Program-made: the position numbers and the translations under genes
The notes under the pieces: generated by a model
The model's input: the letters and a program-made list of their open reading frames with translations, nothing else
Database searches by the model: none
What the model was told of the DNA's origin: nothing
In this document: positions 8,449 through 15,991 of the stretch, piece by piece
Position numbering within the stretch: the first letter of the stretch is position 1
How the letters are laid out: every line of letters begins with the position of its first letter
DNA from: Labrys sp. WJW
GTDB lineage: Bacteria > Pseudomonadota > Alphaproteobacteria > Rhizobiales > Labraceae
Assembly (NCBI RefSeq): GCF_001676615.1
Contig: NZ_LYXZ01000023.1
Coordinates: 1 to 39,987, forward strand
Direction: 5' to 3'
Length of the DNA stretch: 39,987 bases

Positions 8449-8481
8449 GTGGAGCCATACTCTCGAAAATCAGGGGTTAAG

Positions 8482-8781
8482 ATGCAAAAAGATGCTGAGA
8501 TAATCAGGGCGTTGGGCCATTTGCGTCACCACCTTGGGGATCATCGCTTCAAGATCACTGATCATTGGGAGGGAGATCTACACGCCGTGGGTATATCGCA
8601 TCCCACCGACCCCACCCGTCTCGTTTATATCGCGTACAATTTTCAGCCGGCCGAAACCTACACAGCCATTCTGGAATGCCGCCCACCTGCCGGATGCGAC
8701 CACCCTTACGAAGAATGTGGCCGCTTTGATAACGCCGATCTGGAGAGCTTGGTCGGGATCGTCTCCGACCATCTCCGTTGA
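8482..8781 (+). CDS. Small hypothetical protein (99 aa)
   Basis: I chose ATG 8482, preceded by AGGGG eight bases upstream, rather than the in-frame start at 8449, which abuts the META gene start. The protein is soluble: MQKDAEIIRALGHLRHHLGD, then HWEGDLHAVGISH and PTRLVYIAYNF, and a C-terminal helix NADLESLVGIVSDHLR. The alternation of helix, short strands and helix suggests a compact domain. Not recognised. It is divergent from the META gene, and the two may share a control region. Confidence 0.55.
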   Translation: MQKDAEIIRALGHLRHHLGDHRFKITDHWEGDLHAVGISHPTDPTRLVYIAYNFQPAETYTAILECRPPAGCDHPYEECGRFDNADLESLVGIVSDHLR

Positions 8782-8931
8782 GCAGCCTGGATTGGCGATT
8801 CCTATCCATTGGCCGCGAATAGCCCGATATCTGTAACCGGTATGCGCTTGGCACCTTCACTTGGGCGGGACATTCGGTGTGCCGTTGTAAAGCGGCCGCT
8901 GTGCTCGGCTGACGGAAGGTTGTCTGGAGCG

Positions 8932-9348
8932 TCAAGCCCGCTCTATAGTCACATCGCCATGACTTGATCTTCCCACCCACGACGCAGGAGTCGCACGAAT
9001 AACATCGATGTGTGCGTCTGTCTTAATCCCTCGCACAACGATGGTGGTCGCTCTTGGGTGATGCTCGATTATGGTCGGTAGCATTGAGGCTACGTTTTCC
9101 ACGTCATCACCCAGATCGTGGAACGTAGTGATGGAGTTTATTCGATTGTTCTTCCTTAGCTCCATCGCCGTTTGGACGTTGGCTTCTGAACCCACCACCC
9201 AAAAGTCTGAATTCTGATCATTGCCTCTTGGCGAAAAGCTTGGATCAACAGAGATCACAACATTGCTTCCCAAGGTTCTCTCCCACGTCTCACTCAGCCA
9301 ATCAATTCCAAGGTAGCAGCTTGCCAATTCCAGCCTGCTTGTGTCCAT
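8932..9348 (-). CDS. Hypothetical protein, start lies inside an IS66 fragment
   Basis: The first ATG in frame is 9348, which lies within the IS66 transposase remnant (9302-9646) in another reading frame, so the first ~15 residues (MDTSRLELASCYLGI) are read out of frame from the IS. The rest (VVISVDPSFSPRGND, NSDFWVVGSEANVQTAMEL, TTFHDLGDDVENVASML, TTIVVRGIKTDAH) looks like a true alpha/beta protein. The original start was therefore probably removed or altered by the IS insertion or deletion, and the gene may no longer be expressed properly. No family recognised. Confidence 0.5.
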   Translation of the reverse strand: MDTSRLELASCYLGIDWLSETWERTLGSNVVISVDPSFSPRGNDQNSDFWVVGSEANVQTAMELRKNNRINSITTFHDLGDDVENVASMLPTIIEHHPRATTIVVRGIKTDAHIDVIRATPASWVGRSSHGDVTIERA

Positions 9349-9646
9349 TGACTATGGCAGTGAGCGTGCCGGAAAGATAGGCAAACGGATCAACCGAATT
9401 GAGCTTACAGGTCTCTATAGGCGACGCGATTACCGCCCAATTCTCTGCCCCAGCATCGTGGCCCGCAAAGAGAGCATTCTTACGGTTCAGAGCTATTGGG
9501 CGGGTGGTCCGCTCGACGGTATTGTTGTCGATCTCTATGCGGCCGTCGGTCAGGAAGATACAGAGGCCATCCCAGTATTTGGCGATATAGGCGAGTGCTT
9601 CGTCAAGCGGCGACTTGCCAGCAACGCGGGCACGATGATACGTGAG
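9302..9646 (-). mobile_element. IS66-family transposase (TnpC) remnant, C-terminal part
   Basis: Reading the minus strand from 9646 to TGA at 9302-9304 gives ~114 residues with the classic IS66 end: LDEALAYIAKYWDGL, TDGRIEIDNNTVERT, RPIALNRKNALFAGHD, ENWAVIASPIETCKLN, DPFAYLSGTLTAIVNG and a final LLPWN. DGRIEIDNNTVER and the ETCKLN motif are diagnostic. A TAG stops the frame at 9647-9649, and the N-terminal and middle parts, TnpA, TnpB and terminal inverted repeats are missing, so this is a dead fragment. No paired transposon ends were found near it. Confidence 0.88.
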
Positions 9647-9689
9647 CTAGGTCCGCATGCCGCCGACCAATGGCGCTGACCGTGCCTGC

Positions 9690-10050
9690 CTCCCAGCGAG
9701 GCGAGCGTCGGCGTCGAGACCGCGCAGTTCTGCTTCTTCGCTTCCCAGAAGGCAAGCCGAGCATCCGGCGCTTCTTTCATGACAGCAATTTGCATATGAG
9801 CCCGAAGTTTGCTGCGAAAACGCGAGGCATTACGGGATCCCCACACGCCAATGAAGTACTCCCCGGAGACGTCGTTCTTGAAGGCCGCAGCGCCTCCGAA
9901 TGAGGAAGACAGGCCGCCTTCGCCTATCACACCTCCATTGCCGTAAACCGCGACGACACACTCCAAAGGTGCAACGCTGACCACGGTGTCGCCGGACGGG
10001 GCGAAACCCGTGCTTCTAAAGAGATACACGGGACAAGGGGAAGGCATCAT
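9690..10050 (-). pseudogene. Hypothetical gene remnant upstream of the IS66 fragment
   Basis: From ATG 10050 a frame runs into the IS66 remnant, where it reads the transposase in the wrong phase. The part before it has protein-like stretches (TVVSVAPLECVVAVYGNGG, SFGGAAAFKNDVSGEYFIG, PDARLAFWEAKKQ) including a Gly-rich segment. It appears to be an accessory gene cut by the IS66 element or by the deletion that removed most of it. No family recognised and no signal peptide is clear. Possibly non-functional. Confidence 0.3.
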
Positions 10051-10237
10051 TCATCGGAGCATTGGTAGGGCTTATAGCCGGGTTGGTAAATTTCTGCTGC
10101 AACAACGCTGCAAAAGTAGGGAGGCTCAACCTATCTTGGCAAGCCTAGCTTGCTCGAATCATGCCTTGCAAATCTGCTGTAGCCAACCTAGATTCGAATT
10201 GTGTAACGAATTGATATTCCTGGGGTAAACCTAGGGC

Positions 10238-10267
10238 TTGACACCTGCACTCCGCTGCGCCACTAGA
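10238..10267 (+). promoter_or_regulatory. Promoter of the intact tRNA-Ala, supplied by the islet side
   Basis: TTGACA at 10238-10243 is followed at normal spacing by CACTAGA around 10261-10267. It lies outside the 60-bp repeat, so it belongs to the islet and now drives the rebuilt tRNA gene. The -10 is weak by eye. Confidence 0.45.
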
Positions 10268-10268
10268 A

Positions 10269-10328
10269 GACGCTTCCGGGCAGCCGGGGCTGTAGCTCAG
10301 TTGGGAGAGCGCTGCAATCGCACTGCAG
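10269..10328 (+). repeat. Right 60-bp direct repeat of the islet (attR-like)
   Basis: Identical over 60 bases to 3116-3175, starting 17 bases before the tRNA and ending exactly at the 3' end of the anticodon stem. The anticodon arm within it, 10312-10328, is itself an inverted repeat (CTGCA, 7-base loop, TGCAG), the sort of site tyrosine recombinases use for strand exchange. Confidence 0.88.
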
Positions 10329-10361
10329 AGGTCGTGAGTTCGAATCTCATCAGCTCCACCA
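10286..10361 (+). tRNA. tRNA-Ala (anticodon CGC)
   Basis: All arms fold: acceptor GGGGCTG with CAGCTCC, D arm GCTC/GAGC, anticodon arm CTGCA/TGCAG with loop ATCGCAC (anticodon CGC at 10319-10321), five-base variable loop, T arm GTGAG/CTCAT with TTCGAAT, and an encoded CCA end (76 nt). The third acceptor pair is G-U, the G3:U70 identity element of alanine tRNAs. Position 32 is A rather than the usual pyrimidine. It reads GCG codons, and its 5' half and promoter come from the islet junction. Confidence 0.96.
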
Positions 10362-10372
10362 TCCCGCTTCGC

Positions 10373-10401
10373 ATTTCAGGCGAGGCAGGAATGCCTGAAA
10401 T
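10373..10401 (+). terminator. Hairpin after tRNA-Ala, possible terminator
   Basis: A perfect 9-bp stem ATTTCAGGC/GCCTGAAAT with an 11-base loop begins 12 bases after the tRNA CCA end. There is only a weak T-rich run afterwards (CTCTTTCC, ~20 bases on), so it may act in termination or 3' processing. Confidence 0.4.
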
Positions 10402-10547
10402 ACCCGGTAAAGCCTGCCTCTTTCCGTCATCGCGGTCGTTTTTCGTTCGCCGCGCCGCCTCACATTGAGTTTACGCAATGGCATATGTCGCCGGGCGTGA
10501 TCAGGCTCTGGCGGGTGGCGAGACACGAAGGATTACGACGATCGAGC

Positions 10548-10853
10548 TTACCGCAAATAGCCGTAAGCTCCGTTGCAGGCCTCTACACCGGCGACATTGT
10601 TGACTTCATGCCGGGTAGCGCCGGCCACGCAGGCCTGATAGTCGGTCGATGCGTTTGGATGCTCGCTCGTGCTGGTGACGCCGATCAGGGGCAGGCCCTT
10701 CGCAGGCTTCTGCAATTTGGCTTCGGCGGCGTAATTGCCTGGAATTCTCGGCACGTTTCCAGTGAAGGGCCTGATGGTCTCGGTCGAAGCCGTCCCATAG
10801 CTGCAGCCGGCCGCCAGATTTGCGAGGAGAGCGACGGAAAGCAGGACGCGCAT
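10548..10853 (-). CDS. Small lipoprotein of unknown function
   Basis: From ATG 10853 the 101-residue protein starts MRVLLSVALLANLAAGCSYG, a lipoprotein signal with lipobox LAAGC, so it is probably anchored to a membrane by Cys17. Longer in-frame starts upstream (10979) would hide this signal. The mature part holds RPFTGNVPRIPGNYAAEAKL and two further Cys (YQACVAG, VEACNG) that may pair. No family recognised. It lies just past the tRNA islet in host-like DNA, on the opposite strand to the tRNA. Confidence 0.6.
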   Translation of the reverse strand: MRVLLSVALLANLAAGCSYGTASTETIRPFTGNVPRIPGNYAAEAKLQKPAKGLPLIGVTSTSEHPNASTDYQACVAGATRHEVNNVAGVEACNGAYGYLR

Positions 10854-11145
10854 GTTCGTTCGATCCGTTGGCGCCCCATTGTCCGCGGCGGTGTCACGCA
10901 CTTTGCCCGAATGCTGGGCTCGGGACGCATGGATCATCAAAGCAGGGCCGGCGCCGGACGCGTGTTCCCCGGTGAACAAGGCGTTGGGAGCGGGCGCTGG
11001 AGAGGCCGATCGTCTTGCCGGCAGCTGTCTTCTTTATGCGGCCCTTATGCGATCGGGTCGAAATAGGACGATCTCCTGATTTGAAGGCCCGCATCCGGCG
11101 GCGATATAATAACCCGCGCTGGGCAGGGCTTCGAAACGGTCGAGG

Positions 11146-11922
11146 ATGAGAATGAGAGCGTCGGTGGCCGAACTCGGGGAGGCGCTGGCTTTCAGTCGTT
11201 CGGGCGGCAGCATAGGCGATCTTCCGCTTCACCTGATTTCATCGGAACAGATGGCGGAGGACGTCCAGGATGCGGCGCTCGCTGCCCTCGACGACAATAT
11301 CGCCGGCTATTGCGCGACGGCGACGATTCCCGCCACGCGGCGCCTCCTGCAATGCGAGGAGCCCGTATTCGGGCCGCTGACCGCATCGAGCATGCTGGCG
11401 GATCGCAGCCATTTTCGTCTGCCGCCGGGCGTGCTGGGTGCCGAATGGAGCCTCGGCCTGCTGATGGGCGATTCCTACCCCGATCCGCATCGTCCAGCCA
11501 CGCCCTCTCTGATCGAGGAAGCCATCATCGGCTGCGTACCGATGATCACCGTTCTGGGCCGTCGGGTGAAGGGCGTCGTGCCGCTCAATTCGTGGACGGC
11601 GACGGCCGATTTCGGCTTGCACAGCGCTTCCGTCAAGGGAGCGCCGGTCTATGACCGACACCTGGCCGATCTCAAGGGGCTGGAGGTCGTCGCCAGCATG
11701 AACGGGGCCGTGGTCGGGCGCAGCCGCGGCGAGACGGTGATGAGCGATGTCAGGGAAGCCATTGCGCATCTCTCGCTCTACCTGGCGCGCCGTGGCCGGC
11801 AGGTGCCGCCGGGCAACCTCATCGCCATCGGTGGCGGGCCGCTGATCCTGCAGGCGGTGGTCGGCCAGGCCTTTGCCGCCGATTTCGGTGGGCTCGGCAC
11901 GGTCGAGATCGTCTTCGCCTGA
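11146..11922 (+). CDS. 2-keto-4-pentenoate hydratase / FAH-family protein
   Basis: Members of the fumarylacetoacetate hydrolase superfamily hydrate or cleave 2-oxo-4-enoates in meta-cleavage pathways with a bound divalent metal. This 258-residue protein has the hydratase length and ends with GNLIAIGGGPLILQAVVGQAF then FGGLGTVEIVF, which resembles the C-terminal strands of MhpD-like hydratases. The middle has PSLIEEAIIGCVPMITVLG. Key acidic metal ligands were not pinned down. No ring-cleavage genes are adjacent, so the substrate is unknown. ATG 11152 is an alternative start. Confidence 0.7.
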   Translation: MRMRASVAELGEALAFSRSGGSIGDLPLHLISSEQMAEDVQDAALAALDDNIAGYCATATIPATRRLLQCEEPVFGPLTASSMLADRSHFRLPPGVLGAEWSLGLLMGDSYPDPHRPATPSLIEEAIIGCVPMITVLGRRVKGVVPLNSWTATADFGLHSASVKGAPVYDRHLADLKGLEVVASMNGAVVGRSRGETVMSDVREAIAHLSLYLARRGRQVPPGNLIAIGGGPLILQAVVGQAFAADFGGLGTVEIVFA

Positions 11923-12156
11923 GATCCAGCCGTCCGGGTTTCGGGGAGCGTTATCCTGCCGGCAGGCCCTCCGCCGTCCGGCGGGGGCGGGCGGCAGGTT
12001 GGGTGTTTGAAGGGCTCGACATGCGCCCGCGCAATCCATCTGGCGGTACTGGCTCCTTCCATGAGGCACGCCGGGGATCGTTCTTCCCGGGAGCGCGGAG
12101 GTCGTCTTCCGTCAGAGAGAATAGCTCAAGGACCGTGGAAAGAAGCAAAGAGACGG

Positions 12157-13938
12157 CTATTCCTGTCTCTCTAGTTTTTTCAAGGACTCTTGCGCAGTGG
12201 CAAGCCCCTGGTCGGCAGCCTTGCGGAACCATTTGGCTGCCTCGGTCCGATCCCGCGCAACTCCATGGCCCATTGCATACATGTTGCCCAGATTGCCTTG
12301 GGCGACATCGAGGCCCTGATCGGCGGCTTTCTTATACCAGACGGCGGCCTGGCCATAATCCAGAGGAACACCCCGACCTTGATCGTATAAGAGGCCGACG
12401 GCGTATTGAGCCGTAGCAAGGCCCTGCTCGGCGGCACGGCGATACCAGATCAATGCTTGGGTGTAGTCTGGGGAGACGCCTTGGCCGCTTTCGTAGCTGT
12501 ATCCCAAATTGTACTGAGCGACGGCGAGCCCTTGCTCAGCCGCCTTGCGGCCCCAAACCACAGCCAGCGCATAGTCTTGCGGAACCTCCTGACCGGCGGC
12601 ATAGAGATCACTAAGGCTGCTTTGCGCTTCTGCCCAACCTTGATCCGCCGCCTTGCGGATATAGGTGGCGGCGAGAGCAGGGTCCCGTTCGACGCCTAAG
12701 CCTGATTGATAAAGCCCGGCGAGCTTATATTGCGCGGCCGCCATCCCTTGATCGGCGAGCGGCTTCCAGGAACGCAAGGCTGCGCCATAGTTGCCGCCAT
12801 CATAGGCGGTCTGCCCTTCCTCGAGCGCCGACAGGGCGGCAAGCCGTGGCGTGACGGATGAAGGATTGGCCTCGCGTTCGGGCAGGGGAGCGACAGCGGA
12901 TACAGACATGGCTTGGCTGTTCCAGTCTGGCAGCTCGGGCAAACGCGCCGGCAGGTCCTCGCGCCACACATGGCTCATCGCCGTAATCTTCATGCCCCCG
13001 CCTTCCGCCGCAACGGTTTCTGTCACTTCGAGAGCCGAGCCGTCGCGCAGGGACACGATGAAGGTCATTGTCACGCTCTTGCTGGCAATCCTGGCGGCGG
13101 CCAATTGCTCCCCTGTGAGTTGCTTGGCCTTCTCACCAAAGCTTGCAATCAGTCCTTCGACAGCGGATGCCTGCGATTGCTGGAACGCGGCACGATCAAA
13201 GGTTTTCGTCAGGCTGAAGGTGGCGGTTTGCCTGGCTGAATCTGCGGCTTCCAGCTTCCAGTCAATCGTGACCGGAACCGGCACGCCACGCAAATATTCC
13301 ACCGTCGACGCTGTTCCCGTCTGGCCGACATCGTATGTCGAGACTTCCTGCTCTTGTATCCTGGAGAGAAGCTCCGCTTCCGGTGCAAGGCTCTGGACAA
13401 CCAGGATCGGATTGCTTTTGATATTCTCGATAATATCTGAGAGGCTGTTTGGCAGGGTGACGGCAGTACCATCCGGTCCAATGGAGGTCGCACGCTGCAT
13501 GTTGCGAAGGATTGCGTCAAATCCAACGAGTTTACTGGGAAAGCCGTTCAATTCCGCTTCATATTCGACCTGCTGAACACCGTAGGCCGACAGCGAGTTT
13601 TTATGGAGAGCGTTCATTGCGTAGGAGTCGACAGCCCCCTCGGCACCTTGTGGCAGATCCGCGCTGAGGGACCAGCGAACCCGCATATTCTTCGTGTCCC
13701 GTGACAGCACCGTCATACGCTGACGAAAATCCCCTCGCATTATCGTTGCCGGCTTGTTGAACCACAAGGACATGTCGGTGGAAGTGGTCTTGTGCGAACG
13801 ATAGATGTATTCGACGCCTGATTTTGGGGTATATCCAGGAATCGTTACACTATCGGCTGCATGAGCGATCTCCATGCAGATCAAAAGGCATGGTGAAAGG
13901 AACAAAAGCAGGGTCTTGCGCAGGCCGTTCATTTCCAT
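12157..13938 (-). CDS. Exported protein with C-terminal Sel1-like repeats
   Basis: 593 residues. A signal peptide (ending HA/AADS, residues ~1-28) is followed by ~340 residues of unrecognised domain with TIMRGDFRQRMTVL and a DGSALEVTETVAA-like strand pair, then Sel1-like repeats from about residue 380. At least five repeats can be read (YKLAGLYQSGLGVERD, SSLSDLYAAGQEVPQD, YNLGYSYESGQGVSPD, YAVGLLYDQGRGVPLD, GNLGNMYAMGHGVARD), with a partial sixth. Sel1 repeats make protein-binding solenoids, so this is probably a periplasmic or cell-surface scaffold. No partner is adjacent. Convergent with the hydratase gene. Confidence 0.85.
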   Translation of the reverse strand: MEMNGLRKTLLLFLSPCLLICMEIAHAADSVTIPGYTPKSGVEYIYRSHKTTSTDMSLWFNKPATIMRGDFRQRMTVLSRDTKNMRVRWSLSADLPQGAEGAVDSYAMNALHKNSLSAYGVQQVEYEAELNGFPSKLVGFDAILRNMQRATSIGPDGTAVTLPNSLSDIIENIKSNPILVVQSLAPEAELLSRIQEQEVSTYDVGQTGTASTVEYLRGVPVPVTIDWKLEAADSARQTATFSLTKTFDRAAFQQSQASAVEGLIASFGEKAKQLTGEQLAAARIASKSVTMTFIVSLRDGSALEVTETVAAEGGGMKITAMSHVWREDLPARLPELPDWNSQAMSVSAVAPLPEREANPSSVTPRLAALSALEEGQTAYDGGNYGAALRSWKPLADQGMAAAQYKLAGLYQSGLGVERDPALAATYIRKAADQGWAEAQSSLSDLYAAGQEVPQDYALAVVWGRKAAEQGLAVAQYNLGYSYESGQGVSPDYTQALIWYRRAAEQGLATAQYAVGLLYDQGRGVPLDYGQAAVWYKKAADQGLDVAQGNLGNMYAMGHGVARDRTEAAKWFRKAADQGLATAQESLKKLERQE

Positions 13939-14102
13939 TGCTTTCTTTATTCCACCAGATTGAAATTACGGGAGCCGTCTTGGCACGGGAGCCGTCTTTG
14001 AGTGCTGGACTGCACCCTGCCGGTGATACGACAAATCAAGGCGACGAGCCTGGATTTTGAAAGGCTCGACATTCCCTTGCGCAACCTTCGAGACGCCGAA
14101 GG

Positions 14103-15023
14103 TCACTCACCGTCTCTGGCAAGCAGGCCCGGTGTCTGCGACGCCCCCTGCCGCTCGAGTTCGTCGATGAGCAGGCGGGCATGCATCGACAGGCCGGCGA
14201 GGGATTTGGCGCAAACCACCAGGTGGCGATCGGCCCAGCCGTCGCTGAGGCGCAGCGCGACAAGGTGCTGGCTGCCATAGCGCTCGACGGCGGCCTGCGG
14301 CAGCACGCCGACGCCGATGCCGGCCTCGACCAGGCGGGCGACGGCATCGAAGCTGCGCAGCCTGACGCGATAGGCGATGCGGCGCCCCAGGCGGGCGGCG
14401 TGGCGGGCGAGATGGTCGGTGAGGGCGCCGCCGGCGAGGCCGACGAAGGGTTCGCTGATCAGTTCGGCAAAGCCGATCTCCGGCCGGGCTGCGAGCGCGC
14501 TGGTACTGGCCGCGATCGCCACCAGGCGATCAACGCCGAGGGTGCGCGTCTGCAGTTCTGCCAGATCGGCGGTGGCGGCGATCACGCCGAATTCCGCCAT
14601 GCCGGCACTGACGGCCTCGACGATCTCGGCGCTGGTTCTTTCCTCGATGTCGATGTCGACGCCGGGGTGGCTGGCCAGGAAGACGCGGAGTGCTGCCGGG
14701 ACCAACTCGACCAGCCCGGCCGTGTTCGAGAGCATGCGGATCTCGCCCTTGAGGCCGGAGGAAAAGGACAGCAGCTCGCCGCGCATCTGCTCGACCTGGG
14801 CGGTGATGGTGCCGGCGTGGTGCAGCAGTGCCCGCCCGGCCGCCGTCAGTTCGACGCCGCGGCGGCTGCGGATGAGGAGACCGGTGCCCAGAGCGGCCTC
14901 CATGCCGCTCACCCGGGCGCTGGCGGAGGCGAGGGCCATGTGCATGCGTTCGGCCCCCGCGGAAATGCTGCCCGTACGTGCCACCGCCTCGAACAAGCGC
15001 AAGTCGATCAGATCGAAACGCAT
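14103..15023 (-). CDS. LysR-family transcriptional regulator
   Basis: From ATG 15023 the 306-residue protein begins MRFDLIDLRLFEAVARTGSI, then a winged helix-turn-helix (AERMHMALASASARVSGMEA) and an arm reading TGLLIRSRRGVELTAAGRAL. The C-terminal two-lobed sensor domain spans ~90-300. LysR length is normal. The long frame upstream of 15023 lies over the divergent TauE gene and is a shadow. It is divergent from the TauE/SafE gene with an 81-base gap holding a LysR-type box, so it probably controls that exporter and itself. Ligand unknown. Confidence 0.9.
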   Translation of the reverse strand: MRFDLIDLRLFEAVARTGSISAGAERMHMALASASARVSGMEAALGTGLLIRSRRGVELTAAGRALLHHAGTITAQVEQMRGELLSFSSGLKGEIRMLSNTAGLVELVPAALRVFLASHPGVDIDIEERTSAEIVEAVSAGMAEFGVIAATADLAELQTRTLGVDRLVAIAASTSALAARPEIGFAELISEPFVGLAGGALTDHLARHAARLGRRIAYRVRLRSFDAVARLVEAGIGVGVLPQAAVERYGSQHLVALRLSDGWADRHLVVCAKSLAGLSMHARLLIDELERQGASQTPGLLARDGE

Positions 15024-15030
15024 CCTGTAT

Positions 15031-15049
15031 CCTTCGTTTTTTCCGAAGG
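15031..15049. promoter_or_regulatory. LysR-type operator between the regulator and TauE genes
   Basis: CCTTCG, seven bases, CGAAGG form a dyad in the 81-base divergent gap. It contains T-N11-A (T15034 and A15046), the core of LysR binding boxes. It sits 8 bases before the LysR start and 55 before the TauE start, fitting autoregulation plus control of the exporter. Confidence 0.5.
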
Positions 15050-15104
15050 AAATGCTCGGATCTTCCCGATTGTCAATTCTGCCTGCGAATGTCACGAAGC
15101 CCGT

Positions 15105-15860
15105 ATGTCCGATTTCCTCCTGCTTGCCGGTGCCGGGCTGCTTGCTGGCGCGATGAACGCCATGGCGGGCGGCGGCTCCTTCGTGACGCTGCCGGCCCTG
15201 ATCGCTGCCGGCGTGCCTTCGGTTGCGGCGAATGCTTCGAGCACGGTGGCGCTCTATCCCGGCGGCGCAGCCAGCGCCTATGTCTATCGCAGCGGCTTCG
15301 ATCCGATCTGCGGCGCGCCGGCCGGCTGGATGCTCGCCGTCACCCTGGCCGGCGGCCTTGCGGGCGCGCTCCTGCTCCTGTGGACGCCGACGACCATGTT
15401 CGACCAGTTGCTGCCCTGGCTGCTGCTCGTCGCCACCCTCATGCTGGCGGCGGGGCCGCGTCTCGGCGCCGCGTTGCGGGCGCGCTTGACGGCCGGGCCT
15501 GCCGTGGTGCTGGCGATCCAGGTCCTGCTCGGTCTTTATGGCGGCTATTTCGGCGGCGCCGTGGGGCTGATGATGATCGCGGCCTGGAGCCTGCTCCATG
15601 GCGCCGATTTCAAGGCGTTGAACCCGGCTCGCACGCTGATGGTGACGGCCGCCAACAGCGCCGCCGTGCTCTGCTTCGCGCTCGCCGGGGCGGTGGAATG
15701 GACGCAGACGCTGATGGTGGGAGGCGGGGCGCTCGCCGGAGGCTATCTCGGCGCCCAGGCCGGCCGGCGGCTGCCATCCGGCGCCGTACGCTTTGCCACG
15801 CTGGCGATCGCGGTCGGCATGACGGTGGCCTTTTTCGTCCGCGCCTATGGGCGAGGGTGA
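15105..15860 (+). CDS. TauE/SafE-family membrane exporter
   Basis: 251 residues, strongly hydrophobic, with about eight predicted membrane helices. The start MSDFLLLAGAGLLAGAMNAM is followed by the family signature GGGSFVTLPALIAAGVP near the N terminus, and the second half repeats it in looser form (LLGLYGGYFGGAVGLMMI). TauE/SafE proteins export sulfite, sulfonates or other small organic anions across the inner membrane. I chose ATG 15105 because the long upstream frame is a shadow of lysR. It is divergent from the LysR gene and probably its target. Confidence 0.88.
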   Translation: MSDFLLLAGAGLLAGAMNAMAGGGSFVTLPALIAAGVPSVAANASSTVALYPGGAASAYVYRSGFDPICGAPAGWMLAVTLAGGLAGALLLLWTPTTMFDQLLPWLLLVATLMLAAGPRLGAALRARLTAGPAVVLAIQVLLGLYGGYFGGAVGLMMIAAWSLLHGADFKALNPARTLMVTAANSAAVLCFALAGAVEWTQTLMVGGGALAGGYLGAQAGRRLPSGAVRFATLAIAVGMTVAFFVRAYGRG

Positions 15861-15864
15861 ATTT

Positions 15865-15880
15865 GGAAACGATCGTTTCC
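15865..15880. promoter_or_regulatory. 16-bp perfect palindrome, possible operator of the MFS gene
   Basis: GGAAACGATCGTTTCC lies 4 bases after the TauE stop and 111 bases before the MFS start. Its GAAACG...CGTTTC arms recall LacI-family operators, but no regulator of that family is in the window. A short stem-loop role is also possible. Confidence 0.4.
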
Positions 15881-15991
15881 CTTTAGGTTCGCCCTCAAGC
15901 TTTCTCTTTCCAGCTCCGTCTTCTTTTTCTATGGTCCGACCAATGGCGTGGCGGAAAGTCCCTGCTGCCTTAGTCTTCGGAACCAACCTTC

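Noticed and set aside
3584..9348. Integron cassette array
   Set aside because: Genes point both ways and no repeated attC-like sites or intI were found.
3584..9348. A toxin gene to match the immunity-like proteins
   Set aside because: No nuclease, Rhs, CDI or secreted-toxin motif was seen in any frame, so an actual toxin-immunity system is not claimed.
14181..15104. Plus-strand extension upstream of the TauE gene
   Set aside because: It is antisense to a strongly supported LysR gene; the signature membrane helices begin at 15105.
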